This document shows positions 26,315-35,655 of a stretch of 64,000 nt of DNA, piece after piece (within the stretch, counting starts at the first letter, position 1; each line of letters starts with the position of its first letter). Both the position numbers and the translations under genes were made by a program. The notes under the pieces were generated by a model. It searched no databases and was not told where the DNA came from. It saw only the letters and a list, made by a program, of their open reading frames with translations. This DNA comes from Brachyspira hampsonii (GTDB lineage Bacteria; Spirochaetota; Brachyspiria; Brachyspirales; Brachyspiraceae), in assembly GCF_001746205.1 (NCBI RefSeq), contig NZ_MDCO01000009.1, forward strand, positions 485,054-549,053, read 5' to 3'.

Positions 26315-27619
26315 TTATTTATTAATATATTTTATATCTTTTTCAGTAATTACTCTGTCTATAAAATAATGTCTTTTCGGCAATAAATCTAAATCATATT
26401 TTTGATATGCTGATGAAGAGTTTAAAGCAGATAATTGAGGTAATCTAACTTCTACAACATCTTTTCTATCAACCAAACCTGCCTCAGCATTGACTAAAGT
26501 ATTTAATATTATAGAATATCCATTTCCTAAATCTTTAGTTTTGATTTTTTGACTATCTGCTATAGAAGGAATATTAACTGTTTCATAAAGTATTGCTGCT
26601 TTAGGTACTAATGGAAAAAGATTACCGCTTGATGACTCCAATACTATAAGTGAAGCATTTGGAACTTTTCTATCATTTATATCTTTTAGCCAATTAATAA
26701 GCATATCATTCATATCATTTCCTAGATTAGAATTTAATTTTTTCACTGTACTTACAAGTCTTTCTTCACTTGAAAGTTTAGGAGAAGAATTTGCTAATTC
26801 TTTGTAAATATTATAATTTCCTCCTGTATTCATATCAAGCCATTTTGAAAATACTGATGCAGAAGCATAACTAAATATAACTTTATTATCATTTAATATA
26901 TGCTGTCCATCCGTATATCTAAGATACCAAGAATAAAAAGAATAGATAGGAATAATATTAAATATAGCAAGTCTCTCATCTGTTAAATATTTTGAAAATA
27001 TATGAGATGTAGATTCTGAAAGCATTTCATTAAACCAAATATCTGGTTCTTTTTTACCTTCTAATACATTTACATTATAATTAATTAAATGCTGAAATTC
27101 ATGCATAATAAATCCAATTGTAGTTTCATTAATATAAACTACATCAATATACAAAAATTCTCCCCTTACACCATCTTTTCCTTCAGTTATATCATTTGGC
27201 GCAAAATATCCCATTAAAACTGAATCTTCAGGTCTAATATTGATATTTAATTCTGCCATTAAAAATATTATTTTACCATTTCCATCAAGATCTGAATGAT
27301 TTCCATATATTTCTATTTCTTTTTTATAATTATTTTCAAATTCTGTAAAAAAAGATATTACTTTCTCTCTTGTAATATTATATCCATCTTGTAAATAAAC
27401 AATTGTATGTTCTGATTCAACTATTTTGCTGAATTTTGCTCTAGTTTCATTATAGTTTCCTAATCTATCAAATTGCCAAAAAGGAAATTCTTTAGTTTCT
27501 GAATATGCTGGATTATAATATGTTATATTACCTATGGTTTCTGAAGGGGATGTAACCTTATTACCGCATGAAACAATAAACATAAAAACAATAAATAAAA
27601 ATAAATAAAATGTTTTCAT
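26315..27619 (-). CDS. M30 (hyicolysin-like) zinc metalloprotease lipoprotein
   Basis: The 434-residue protein has a lipobox (FIVSC, Cys18), so it should be lipid-anchored. The zinc-protease motif is HEFQH (173-177: zinc ligands H173 and H177, catalytic E174), followed by DIWFNEMLSESTSH at about 193-206, the usual position of the third ligand/Glu region in this family. An Asp-rich DLDGNGK (110-116) precedes it. This matches family M30. The substrate is unknown. The C-terminal roughly 150 residues are beta-rich and unrecognised. Start: AAGGA before ATG. A truncated paralogue lies directly upstream. Confidence 0.85.
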   Translation of the reverse strand: MKTFYLFLFIVFMFIVSCGNKVTSPSETIGNITYYNPAYSETKEFPFWQFDRLGNYNETRAKFSKIVESEHTIVYLQDGYNITREKVISFFTEFENNYKKEIEIYGNHSDLDGNGKIIFLMAELNINIRPEDSVLMGYFAPNDITEGKDGVRGEFLYIDVVYINETTIGFIMHEFQHLINYNVNVLEGKKEPDIWFNEMLSESTSHIFSKYLTDERLAIFNIIPIYSFYSWYLRYTDGQHILNDNKVIFSYASASVFSKWLDMNTGGNYNIYKELANSSPKLSSEERLVSTVKKLNSNLGNDMNDMLINWLKDINDRKVPNASLIVLESSSGNLFPLVPKAAILYETVNIPSIADSQKIKTKDLGNGYSIILNTLVNAEAGLVDRKDVVEVRLPQLSALNSSSAYQKYDLDLLPKRHYFIDRVITEKDIKYINK

Positions 27620-27751
27620 AATTATTCCTTATAGTTTTACTTTTATATATAATAAAAATTTTATCAATGGCAATTCTAAATCAATGAACAAGCAGTTTGC
27701 AACTTTAGTTGTAAAATATTTTTATATAGTTTATCACTAAAAATAATAATC

Positions 27752-27790
27752 AAAAAATCAGACTATTACAATTTTTTATAATAGCCTGAT
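27752..27790 (-). terminator. Rho-independent terminator downstream of the truncated M30 copy
   Basis: Nearly identical in sequence to the hairpin at 26181-26219, with a T run on the minus strand. It shows that the duplicated segment included the 3' flank. Confidence 0.8.
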
Positions 27791-27809
27791 TATTAAATAA
27801 TATATTATC

Positions 27810-28787
27810 TTAATCCTTTTCATTAATTATCACATCTCTGAAGTAATTATCTTTGAATATGGTTAAATCTTTAAAATCATTATATTGTACGCTTAAAGAT
27901 TTTGATGACGGCGGCAAAGTTATTGAAACATCTACAATATTATTCGCTGAAACCAATCCTGGAGTTGTATTTTTTGAAGTATTTAATAGAAGATAATAAC
28001 TACCATCTAAATCTGTTTTTCTGATTTTAGGATCAGTAACTTTACCAGCATCCTCAGCAGAGCAAACTATTAATGCTCTAGGAACTAATTGTAATTGTCC
28101 GTTTACAGTTAAATGTTCAATAACTCCTGGATAAGATTCAGAAAAAGGAATAGCACCAATATTTAACCCTAAGTTATTTCCCTTATATATATCAGAAATA
28201 TAATTAATCAATAAAGTATCCATATCGCTGCCTAAAGAGTGTGCTAATTCTTTTACAGAATTTACAAGTCTTTGTTCACTGTCTGCTATGGTAGAAGAAG
28301 CTATTTTTCTATAAACTTCCTGATTTCCTCCTGTTTTAGTGTCAATCCATTTCATAAAAATTGATACTGGAGAATAGCTTAAAGTAGCCATATCTACTCC
28401 AAATATATCTGTTGTGTCTTCATATTTCAAATACCAAGAATAAAAAGAATAATAAGGTATTACATTAAATGATTCTACTCTCATTTGTACAATGCTATTA
28501 TTAAATGTATGTGATGTGGACTCAGAAAGTGCCTCATTAAGCCAAATATCCATTTCTATATTATGTTCAAAAACATTTACATTGTAATTAATCAAATGCT
28601 GAAGTTCATGCATCATAACACCAAATACTGATTCCAATTCCCACTTAACATTTACATGAAGATATTCACCTCTTATTCCATCTTTTCCATCAATCAAATC
28701 CATACTAGAAAAATACCCTCCTGTATCATTTCCATTTGTAATAATAACAGCCATTAAAAATATTATTTTTCCGTTTCTATCAAGATC
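27810..28787 (-). pseudogene. 5'-truncated M30 protease paralogue
   Basis: Similarity to the intact protease begins abruptly at DLDRNGKIIFLM (upper end 28787), which corresponds to residue 110 of the intact protein. The signal peptide and first 109 residues are missing. Just upstream the frame meets TAA and the DNA changes to an outer-membrane protein fragment. The remaining frame, with a possible ATG at 28754, keeps HELQH and DIWLNEALSESTSH, so the catalytic core is intact. A product would be unexported and so probably non-functional in its normal place. It has the same terminator as the intact gene. Confidence 0.75.
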
Positions 28788-28996
28788 TTACCAGAATTAT
28801 AATCTTTTACAGCTACTTGTATAGGTATAGCTATTCTTAAATTGTTATTTAAAGCATTAAACATAAGTACAGGAGTATGTACGCCTAATTGTCCGTTTAC
28901 CAAAGTATAGTTATAACCAATACCTATACCAAAAGCATCAGAAGTGTAGCCTATACCAGCAGAAATAGTTGAATCTAATTTAACATCTCCGGTATA
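28763..28996 (-). pseudogene. Fragment of an outer-membrane (Vsp-like) protein
   Basis: On the minus strand, from 28996 down, an open frame reads YTGDVKLDSTISAGIGYTS and later GVHTPVLMFNALNNNLRIAI and VAVKDYNSG. It then runs out of frame into the M30 gene and stops at 28763-28765. The alternating Gly/aromatic strands are typical of a beta-barrel, and the phrases resemble Brachyspira variable surface proteins as I remember them. There is no start, signal peptide or C-terminus. The join with protease DNA is near 28788. Confidence 0.55.
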
Positions 28997-29283
28997 TATT
29001 CTGGAGTTATTTCTTCTTGTTTTGATTCTTCTTGAATATCTGCTTTTACTTCTTCTTGAGGTTCATTAGTATATTCTTGTACATCTTCTTCCTTAGGTTC
29101 TTCACTATATGATTCTACTTCTTCATGATATTCTGGAGTTATTTCTTCTTGTTTTGTGTTTTTTTGAATATCTGCTAAGGTTCCAAACCCAAGCCAAGCC
29201 AAGCCAAGCCAAGCCAAGCCAAGCCAAGCCAAGCCAAGCCAAGCCAAGCCAAGCCAAGTAGTATGAACTCGGTTTATTGTCAA
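28975..29283 (-). other. Short open frame through the pentanucleotide repeat, probably a gene remnant
   Basis: A 102-codon minus-strand frame starts at a TTG, with no ATG and no ribosome site. It runs through the pentanucleotide repeat as a (WLGLA)n segment and then becomes very acidic (EEITPEY, EEVESYSEEPKEED). A segment containing KQEEITPEY occurs twice, 132 bases apart. It ends where the outer-membrane fragment begins in another frame. It could be a phase-variable N-terminus, but the lack of start signals makes a remnant more likely. Confidence 0.4.
29191..29258. repeat. Pentanucleotide simple repeat (AAGCC)13
   Basis: Thirteen perfect AAGCC units plus a partial one, strikingly GC-rich in AT-rich surroundings. 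On the minus strand every reading frame encodes the same cyclic peptide (W-L-G-L-A), with no stop. Loss or gain of a unit would shift the downstream frame by 5 bases, the hallmark of a slipped-strand contingency tract. Confidence 0.95.
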
Positions 29284-29441
29284 GCATCAAAAAAAATTTA
29301 CCTAAAATTTTTTATTAACAATTTTTTCAAATCTGTAAATAATCAATCAATTATATTTATCAATAATATAAAAATAATCTATGAAACAGTAAACATTCAA
29401 TTAATCAAGTTTACAATAACTAACAATAATAGGATTGTACT

Positions 29442-31250
29442 ATGAAAAAGAATTTTATTAACAAAAAAATGTATTTTTTACTTCTTTTATTGATTTTGAT
29501 AGTAGTATTGATAATGTCATGTAAGAAGGTAAATTTATTAAGCCCCACATATATACCGCATCCAACAGAATTTGCAAGTAAAGATGACGGAAAAGCGGAA
29601 ATACCAGACTACCCGAACCCAACCCCTCTCCCAACGCCTCCAGAAGAAGATAAAATTGAAGAAAAGCCAGTAGAAATAAAACCCGAAATAGTGGCAAACG
29701 GTACAGTGTTCGGTGGATACGGAAGAAGGTTTAAGTTTAAAAATGACTGGTATGTTTTAGCTACTAATGAATACCAATACAACCCAAACACAAAAACACT
29801 TAACCCCACAGGCAAAGGAGCAGTATTAAGAATAGAAAATGACGGCAGTACAATAACCAAAATACACAGCCTTTCCTCAGGCAGCGATTTAGAACAAACA
29901 GAATATTGGACTAATCTAAATTCAAAAAAATTAATAATAGAAGCGAATAGAGTATTAATACCATCAAAAGCTGATCAATCGTTCACTTGGAATGATCCAT
30001 ATAAAAAGGCATTTGAAAAACTAAATTTTATTTCTATTTCATCCATATATCCTTATTGGAATTTTGGTTGTTTTACAAGTTTCTCTATGTATTTTTATAA
30101 AAGAGAATCAGACAGCCTTATAAATTGGTCAGACTCTGCAAATATAGAAAATAAAATTTATAATATTCCAGAGCCTAATGCAGATAATCCCACTATACAG
30201 GGCAGATATGGTATGGATACTCTTAATCTTGCTTTTTTATTTTATATTAAAGGTAAGTTATTTATCACAGGGCAGAAGTCTCCTTTAGATGATCATATTC
30301 TAGGATATAGAGATCCGAAAGAGCCTAATTACAGTGATGATTCAAAAGACTATTATTTAGTTGATATAACAAAAGATGTTTCTGATAATAATAACTGGGT
30401 AAAATATGAATTGCCATTTCCAGAAAAAAGGCAGCAATTTTATATACTATATGATGAAAATAAATTGGATAAAGTATATGTATACGGAGGTGAATCTAGT
30501 CATTGGGAATATACTGATTCTTATGGTACAAATACAAAACAATGGAGTTTTTTTAGTGATAAAAGTTTTACTCAAAAAGACGGAATATGGTCAACAGAAG
30601 ACGGTATAAACTGGAAAAAAGAAAATAACGTAGATATTAATAACCTAACACGTTATGCATCTTTTACAGGAAAATTTGGTATAGTTGGAGGTTATGAATT
30701 TGAAGATGGTACGCCTTTCGAGCTTTCATACACTGAGTTAAATGGTAAATATTACAGGACTTTCAACAGCACTTATCCTATGCCGCCAATAAAAGAGATT
30801 ATGGAAACGGTTGATAGATTTGAAACAAACTTTACCGTTACAGAGGAGCATATTAAAAAGTCTGGATATTATCAATTACAAGTCTCTTCAGTATCTCCAG
30901 ACAAAGCACAGGAATCCGACTGGGTTAATGTAGTGCCTAATAATCAATTAACTTCCGATATAGGCTGGGAGAGCGGCGGGGCTGATTTATTTACTTTCAA
31001 CAGCAAAATAGTGCGTTTAGTGGATTATGACAGGCAGTTTAAACTTAATACTCAATATGAAACGGCTTTGAACCTTGCAGAGAAATATTATAATTTACTT
31101 TTAAACTCTACAATGTCCGACTTTAAAAATTATGATTATTATTTCTTATATTACAAAGTCATGGCTGATATGTTAAAAATAATTAAAGACAAAGGTAATA
31201 ATTATTTCCGTCCTGATGAGGCCGTTACGCATTATACTTTTGAGCTTTAA
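29442..31250 (+). CDS. Large lipoprotein of unknown function, possible beta-propeller
   Basis: The 602-residue product has a long signal peptide with lipobox (LIMSC, Cys27), then a Pro-rich linker (PTPLPTPPEE and EEKPVEIKPE, about 55-80). The body has repeated phrases typical of Kelch or BNR propellers: GGYGRRFKFKNDWYVLATN, GKLFITGQ, KVYVYGGESSHWEY and WSTEDGINWKKE. The C-terminal 80 residues look helical. The function is unknown and a ligand-binding envelope protein is the likely class. AGGA lies 8 bases before the ATG. Downstream plus-strand genes are also envelope proteins. Confidence 0.75.
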   Translation: MKKNFINKKMYFLLLLLILIVVLIMSCKKVNLLSPTYIPHPTEFASKDDGKAEIPDYPNPTPLPTPPEEDKIEEKPVEIKPEIVANGTVFGGYGRRFKFKNDWYVLATNEYQYNPNTKTLNPTGKGAVLRIENDGSTITKIHSLSSGSDLEQTEYWTNLNSKKLIIEANRVLIPSKADQSFTWNDPYKKAFEKLNFISISSIYPYWNFGCFTSFSMYFYKRESDSLINWSDSANIENKIYNIPEPNADNPTIQGRYGMDTLNLAFLFYIKGKLFITGQKSPLDDHILGYRDPKEPNYSDDSKDYYLVDITKDVSDNNNWVKYELPFPEKRQQFYILYDENKLDKVYVYGGESSHWEYTDSYGTNTKQWSFFSDKSFTQKDGIWSTEDGINWKKENNVDINNLTRYASFTGKFGIVGGYEFEDGTPFELSYTELNGKYYRTFNSTYPMPPIKEIMETVDRFETNFTVTEEHIKKSGYYQLQVSSVSPDKAQESDWVNVVPNNQLTSDIGWESGGADLFTFNSKIVRLVDYDRQFKLNTQYETALNLAEKYYNLLLNSTMSDFKNYDYYFLYYKVMADMLKIIKDKGNNYFRPDEAVTHYTFEL

Positions 31251-31362
31251 TGCTAATTATTAATGATTTTATTTTCATATTAGCTTGCATTAAATTAATA
31301 TTAAAATATAATAAAAAAATTATTTTATTAATGGATTTATCTATATTGATTTTTAATTATTT

Positions 31363-32613
31363 ATGAAAAAGATATATATAATATTTACAATAATAATTAC
31401 TATAAGCATCAATTTATATTCACAGTTTCCAACTATTGATTATAAAACTTTTATTAATGCTTATATAGAATCTACAGGAATCTATAATAATATTCCAAAA
31501 GAAACATTGAATATTTTAACAGAAAGCAAACAGATGAATCAGCTTTTCGATGACGGAATAAAAACTTTTACATTCGGTGAGCTTATAACAATAGCACAGA
31601 ATCCTGAAAAAGTTCTTGATACTACAACAAATGAATCTGTTATATTGTTAGTAGGTACTACATTAGGATTTTTAGAGGTTGCTAATATGCAGCAGGGAAC
31701 GGCTGCAGTAGTTATTAATGCTTTAAAAAATAAAGCAGCTTTCAATGCAGCTTCCGGAAATAATACAGGACTTCTTATACCTATGCATACGCCTATAGGA
31801 AGTTTTGGTATTAATTTATATAGTGATGTGCCTCTGCTTCATATAAACGATATACAAAATCCGCCTAAAACAGAAAATGATTATGATTCATTGGCTAACG
31901 CTTTGGATATACTTCCTATACCTCATATTAATGCCTATTTGCAGGTTAATCTCGGACCTGTACCTTTGGCTTTAACTCTTAGAGGAGGAATGGCTTTGGG
32001 ATTTAAAGAGATTTATGGTGCTGTTGTAAACGATGTTGAAATAGAATCTCTAGGCTGGAATATAGGTGCTTCATTAAAGGCTTATCTTTTTAGAACTAAA
32101 TATTTCTTCGGAGATTTAAGATTCGATTTTAATTATGACGAAGGAAATTTAAAAATGGCTGCCAATAATAGAAATGTATATGTGCCTCTTTATTTAGGTT
32201 ATGGAGGAGGAACCGATACAGGTGTAGTATTTAATGGAAATGCTTTTTTAGAATCAAAATGGAAAACTTTTGCCTTGAGTCCTAAATTAGTATTCGGATT
32301 TAAAATGCAAGATAAAGTGCCTGTTATACAGTATTTAGCTGCTTATTTTTCTGTGGGTGCTGATATCATATATGGAAGTTTGGAATCAAAGGTTGGAGTA
32401 AATGGTATAGGAAGCTATGCTAATATTGTTGGGCATGAAATAACAGTTAATGATTTATATGTACCTAATTCTCAGGATAAAATGTCTTATCAGCTTTATG
32501 ATATGAGAGTGGGCTTTCATTTTGATATATTCTATCAGTCATTTGCTATTGAGTACGGCATATTTACAAAACAATTTGCTGTTTCTTTCATACCTATAAA
32601 CATAAGGTTTTAA
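31363..32613 (+). CDS. Probable outer-membrane beta-barrel protein
   Basis: The 416-residue protein has a cleavable signal peptide (ending NLYSQ, about residue 21) without a lipobox Cys. From about residue 140 it shows many amphipathic strands with Gly and aromatic girdles (GSFGINLYSDVPLL, LALTLRGGMALGFKE, FAIEYGIFTKQFAVSF). It ends in an aromatic residue (FIPINIRF), as outer-membrane barrels do. No named family was recognised. There is no clear ribosome site before the ATG. It is 12 bases upstream of an OmpA-like lipoprotein and 0.6 kb from another barrel, so the three probably form one operon. Confidence 0.72.
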   Translation: MKKIYIIFTIIITISINLYSQFPTIDYKTFINAYIESTGIYNNIPKETLNILTESKQMNQLFDDGIKTFTFGELITIAQNPEKVLDTTTNESVILLVGTTLGFLEVANMQQGTAAVVINALKNKAAFNAASGNNTGLLIPMHTPIGSFGINLYSDVPLLHINDIQNPPKTENDYDSLANALDILPIPHINAYLQVNLGPVPLALTLRGGMALGFKEIYGAVVNDVEIESLGWNIGASLKAYLFRTKYFFGDLRFDFNYDEGNLKMAANNRNVYVPLYLGYGGGTDTGVVFNGNAFLESKWKTFALSPKLVFGFKMQDKVPVIQYLAAYFSVGADIIYGSLESKVGVNGIGSYANIVGHEITVNDLYVPNSQDKMSYQLYDMRVGFHFDIFYQSFAIEYGIFTKQFAVSFIPINIRF

Positions 32614-32625
32614 TAGGAAAGTATT

Positions 32626-33213
32626 ATGAGATATTTAAAGATATTTTTTATTTTATTAATTGCTTTTATTTTAATCTCATGTTTTATACCTGAAAGAAGA
32701 TTATATTTTACTTGGAACAGACCCGCTAAACAAATAGATCCTTGCAATTATGAATTTAATATAAGCAGTAATATGAATTTGATTGAAACGCAAAGAGGAA
32801 CAATGCTGGATACTGATAAAGAAATATATTATAGGTTAAATGAAGAAAAACCTTATAATATAGAAGACTATGTATATGTTATGAATGAAGTTATCAGTTT
32901 TATGAGTAATAATAAAAGCTGTATTTTAGTTGTAGAAGGGCATGCTGATATTATAGGGCAAGGCAATGGAGATATTAACTTCAAATTATCACAGAGAAGG
33001 GCTAGTGTTATAAGAGATGTTATACTTTCTTACGGATTTTCTTATAAAAGAGTTAAAATTTTCCCTTATAGCGATATAATGCCAAAATATACTAATGATA
33101 TTTACAAAAATAGAAGAGTAAATTTTATAGCACTGAAATGCGAAACAGATCTTGACAAATATATAAAATATTATAATAATATTATTAATCAGTTAAACTA
33201 TATGGAGAAATGA
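32626..33213 (+). CDS. OmpA-like peptidoglycan-binding lipoprotein (Pal-like)
   Basis: The signal peptide ends in a lipobox (ILISC, Cys19). The C-terminal half matches the OmpA C-terminal fold: VVEGHADIIGQGN (with the Asp that contacts diaminopimelate), LSQRRASVIRDVILSYG, FPYSD and NRRVNFIA (the second contact, Arg). This anchors the lipoprotein to peptidoglycan and helps tether the outer membrane. An AGGA ribosome site is present. Tightly linked to the flanking barrel genes (12 bases upstream, overlapping or adjoining downstream). Confidence 0.88.
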   Translation: MRYLKIFFILLIAFILISCFIPERRLYFTWNRPAKQIDPCNYEFNISSNMNLIETQRGTMLDTDKEIYYRLNEEKPYNIEDYVYVMNEVISFMSNNKSCILVVEGHADIIGQGNGDINFKLSQRRASVIRDVILSYGFSYKRVKIFPYSDIMPKYTNDIYKNRRVNFIALKCETDLDKYIKYYNNIINQLNYMEK

Positions 33214-33215
33214 TT

Positions 33216-33890
33216 ATGGTTAAATTATATAAAATAATATTTATAAGTTTATCATTAATGCTATTAAGTCAAATTTCCTATGCAAATATAGGGGGATTTG
33301 AGATAATAGCAAATGTACCTATAGGGGCAGGTGTGACACTTTATGAACCATATTCAAAGTTTAAAACTAGCGGAAATTTCCAAATAGGTGTAGAAGCTGA
33401 TATAGGGTATATGTTTAATATAAGAGAAAATATGGGCTTTAGTCTGCTTGGTTCTTTGGGATATGGTTTTACAGGATTCAGTTATTCGCATGGTAATGAT
33501 ATTAATTTTAAAAGTTATGTGCATGATATTTATATAGGTTTTTATCCTAAATTTAATATACAAGGATTTTCTATAGGTATTAATTCCGGAGTAAAATTTG
33601 GATTAGCATCTTCTTCTTCATTAAGAAATTCTAGTTCTGAGTTAAAGGCAGAAACTAAAATTCAGCCTAGAACATATATAAAAGGTACTTTTGATTATTC
33701 TTTCTTTTTTGATGACAATAATGCTTTGAATATAGGGCTTTATATAGGTTATGATTGGGGCTTTAAATGGAATCAGACTATAGCAGATTCAAGTGTTTCA
33801 TCAGGAGACAGCTATGGAAATTTAGATGTAGGTGTTCAAATAGGATATAGATTCGGTCCTAGATTTGGAGCATATATATTTAATCAATAA
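33216..33890 (+). CDS. Small outer-membrane beta-barrel protein
   Basis: About 224 residues with a signal peptide (cut near ISYA) followed by eight or so amphipathic strands, for example GFSLLGSLGYGFTGFSY and LDVGVQIGYRFGPRFGAY, ending in an aromatic-rich strand (GAYIFNQ). An earlier ATG at 33210 overlaps the previous stop, but GGAG sits 8 bases before the ATG at 33216 and 2 bases before the other, so 33216 is preferred. Last gene of the envelope operon, followed by a strong terminator. The function is not identified. Confidence 0.75.
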   Translation: MVKLYKIIFISLSLMLLSQISYANIGGFEIIANVPIGAGVTLYEPYSKFKTSGNFQIGVEADIGYMFNIRENMGFSLLGSLGYGFTGFSYSHGNDINFKSYVHDIYIGFYPKFNIQGFSIGINSGVKFGLASSSSLRNSSSELKAETKIQPRTYIKGTFDYSFFFDDNNALNIGLYIGYDWGFKWNQTIADSSVSSGDSYGNLDVGVQIGYRFGPRFGAYIFNQ

Positions 33891-33903
33891 ATTTTAAACA
33901 AAT

Positions 33904-33936
33904 AAGGCATATAGAAAAAAACTATATGCCTTTTAT
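33904..33936. terminator. Bidirectional rho-independent terminator
   Basis: A perfect 11-bp stem (AAGGCATATAG/CTATATGCCTT) with a 7-A loop, T-rich on the plus side and moderately so on the minus side. It separates the convergent barrel and peptidase genes. Confidence 0.85.
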
Positions 33937-33953
33937 TTGTTAAAATCTAATTT

Positions 33954-35069
33954 TTATAAAACTATTAAATCTGTAGGAGTATCATTTATAGAAACTCCTC
34001 CGTTTTTAGTTACTATTGCCATGTTTTCTATTCTTACTCCGCCTAAATTTGGCACATATATGCCAGGCTCAACTGTAACCACGCATCCGCCTTCTAAAAT
34101 ATGATCAACAAGAGGTGAAAGTCTAGGAGATTCATGTATTTCAAGTCCTACACTATGTCCCAATCCATGTCCGAAATACTGACCGTAACCTTTATTTTTT
34201 ATTATTTCTCTTGCTGCATTATCAACTTCTTTTCCTGATACTCCGGAATGTATTGCTTCTATGCCTTTATGATGAGCTTCTCTTACTATATTATATATTT
34301 TACTCATCTCTTCAAAGTTATTTCCTTTGCCGAAGAAGAAGGTTCTTGTTATATCGCTTTTATATCCGTCTCTGGATAATCCGAAGTCCATAAGTATATT
34401 GTCGCCTAATTTTAATTTTCTTTCAGAAGGTACTCCATGAGGAAGGGAAGTTCTTTCACCAAAAAGCAGTATAGTATCAAATGCAGTTTTATCTCCGCCT
34501 TCTTTACGCATTTGATATTCTAATTCTGCTGCTAATTCCTGTTCTGTTACTCCCTCTTTTACAAATGCCAGCATTTTAGTCATTGCTTTTTCTGCTCTGT
34601 TAAGATTATCTTTTATTATTTTTATTTCTTCTTTTTCTTTTACATTTCTTATTGTGTCTATATCAGCCTTACTTATTGCTATTTTTATTGAATTGTTAAC
34701 CATAGAAGCAACTATGCTTTCATAATCAGAAAGATAAAGTCCGTTTTTAGCTACATGTATTTCTTTAATGTTATTTTCTTTACAGAATTCAGCTACAGCA
34801 TCTTGATAAGTTACTGCCACAAGTATAACAGTAGTTTTATGTGTAACTTTAGAGGCATGCTCAGAATATCTTGAGTCTACAAATAGATATTTTTTGCCAT
34901 TGCTTATGAGAAGCCATCCGGCACTGCCTTTAAAACCTGTAAGATAGAATATATTTTCATTTTTGGTGATAAGAATATTTTCATTTGTTAATTTTAATAA
35001 TCTTTCTAACCTTGCATCATAATTGAATTTTTTATTTTCTCCGCTTTCAGTTAAAGTTAATTTACACAT
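33954..35069 (-). CDS. Xaa-Pro aminopeptidase family (peptidase M24)
   Basis: A creatinase-type N-terminal domain (about 15-130, NIFYLTGFKGSAGWLLIS) and an M24 pita-bread catalytic domain. The five metal ligands are visible in order: Asp in MDFGLSRDGYKSD, Asp in DITRTFFFG, His in GHGLGHSVGLEIHES, Glu in VEPGIYVP and Glu in VRIENMAI. The enzyme removes N-terminal residues before proline. The longest frame starts at a TTG (35075). The ATG at 35069 with GGAG 7 bases upstream is preferred. aroQ lies 20 bases upstream on the same strand, so the pair is co-transcribed. Confidence 0.9.
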   Translation of the reverse strand: MCKLTLTESGENKKFNYDARLERLLKLTNENILITKNENIFYLTGFKGSAGWLLISNGKKYLFVDSRYSEHASKVTHKTTVILVAVTYQDAVAEFCKENNIKEIHVAKNGLYLSDYESIVASMVNNSIKIAISKADIDTIRNVKEKEEIKIIKDNLNRAEKAMTKMLAFVKEGVTEQELAAELEYQMRKEGGDKTAFDTILLFGERTSLPHGVPSERKLKLGDNILMDFGLSRDGYKSDITRTFFFGKGNNFEEMSKIYNIVREAHHKGIEAIHSGVSGKEVDNAAREIIKNKGYGQYFGHGLGHSVGLEIHESPRLSPLVDHILEGGCVVTVEPGIYVPNLGGVRIENMAIVTKNGGVSINDTPTDLIVL

Positions 35070-35089
35070 TTTCAAACTCCGTAATATAT

Positions 35090-35533
35090 TTAATTATTAT
35101 TTCTTTTTTCTACTGATAATAAATGAGCTAGGGCTAGTATATAACTATTATCACCAAAACCTGTAATTACTCCCAATGCTATATCTGATAAATAGCTTTT
35201 ACTTCTAAAATCTTCTCTTGCATAGACATTACTCATACGAACTTCTATAAATGGTATATTAGTAGCTAAAAAAGCATCTCTTATAGCTATAGATGTATGG
35301 GCATAAGCACCTGCATTTATTATTATATATTCTATATTTTCATCATAAGCTCTATGTATTCTGTCTATAATAGCTCCTTCATGATTTGACTGAAAGAACG
35401 ATACTTTTGCATTGCCTGATGCTGCTTCTTTAATCTTATTTTCAATATCTCCTAATGTAATATTTCCAAAAATTTTAATCTGAGCTGCACCGAACATATT
35501 TGTATTAGGACCGTTTATAACTAAAATATTCAT
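35090..35533 (-). CDS. aroQ: 3-dehydroquinate dehydratase, type II
   Basis: It removes water from 3-dehydroquinate in the shikimate pathway. The 147-residue length and motifs are typical of the type II dodecamer: NGPNTNMFG at the N-terminus (the usual catalytic Tyr region just after it), SNHEGAIIDRIH, INAGAYAHTSIAIRDA and EVRMSNVYARE with the catalytic His region. Near the lid, type II enzymes usually read NLLG, whereas this reads NMFGAAQ. An M24 peptidase gene follows. Confidence 0.94.
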   Translation of the reverse strand: MNILVINGPNTNMFGAAQIKIFGNITLGDIENKIKEAASGNAKVSFFQSNHEGAIIDRIHRAYDENIEYIIINAGAYAHTSIAIRDAFLATNIPFIEVRMSNVYAREDFRSKSYLSDIALGVITGFGDNSYILALAHLLSVEKRNNN

Positions 35534-35655
35534 AGTATATGATAGAAACCTCTATTATAGAATTTTATTAAATAATATAATATACCTATTACAAAAAAAA
35601 TCAAATATTGATTTTATGTTATGTTAATTTGTTTTAAATTATTGGAATATATAAA

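Noticed and set aside
29277..29283. TTGACA on the minus strand just before the pentanucleotide repeat, making the repeat part of a promoter spacer.
   Set aside because: The best -10 at 17 bases is very poor (TACTTG), so a promoter switched by repeat number cannot be supported.
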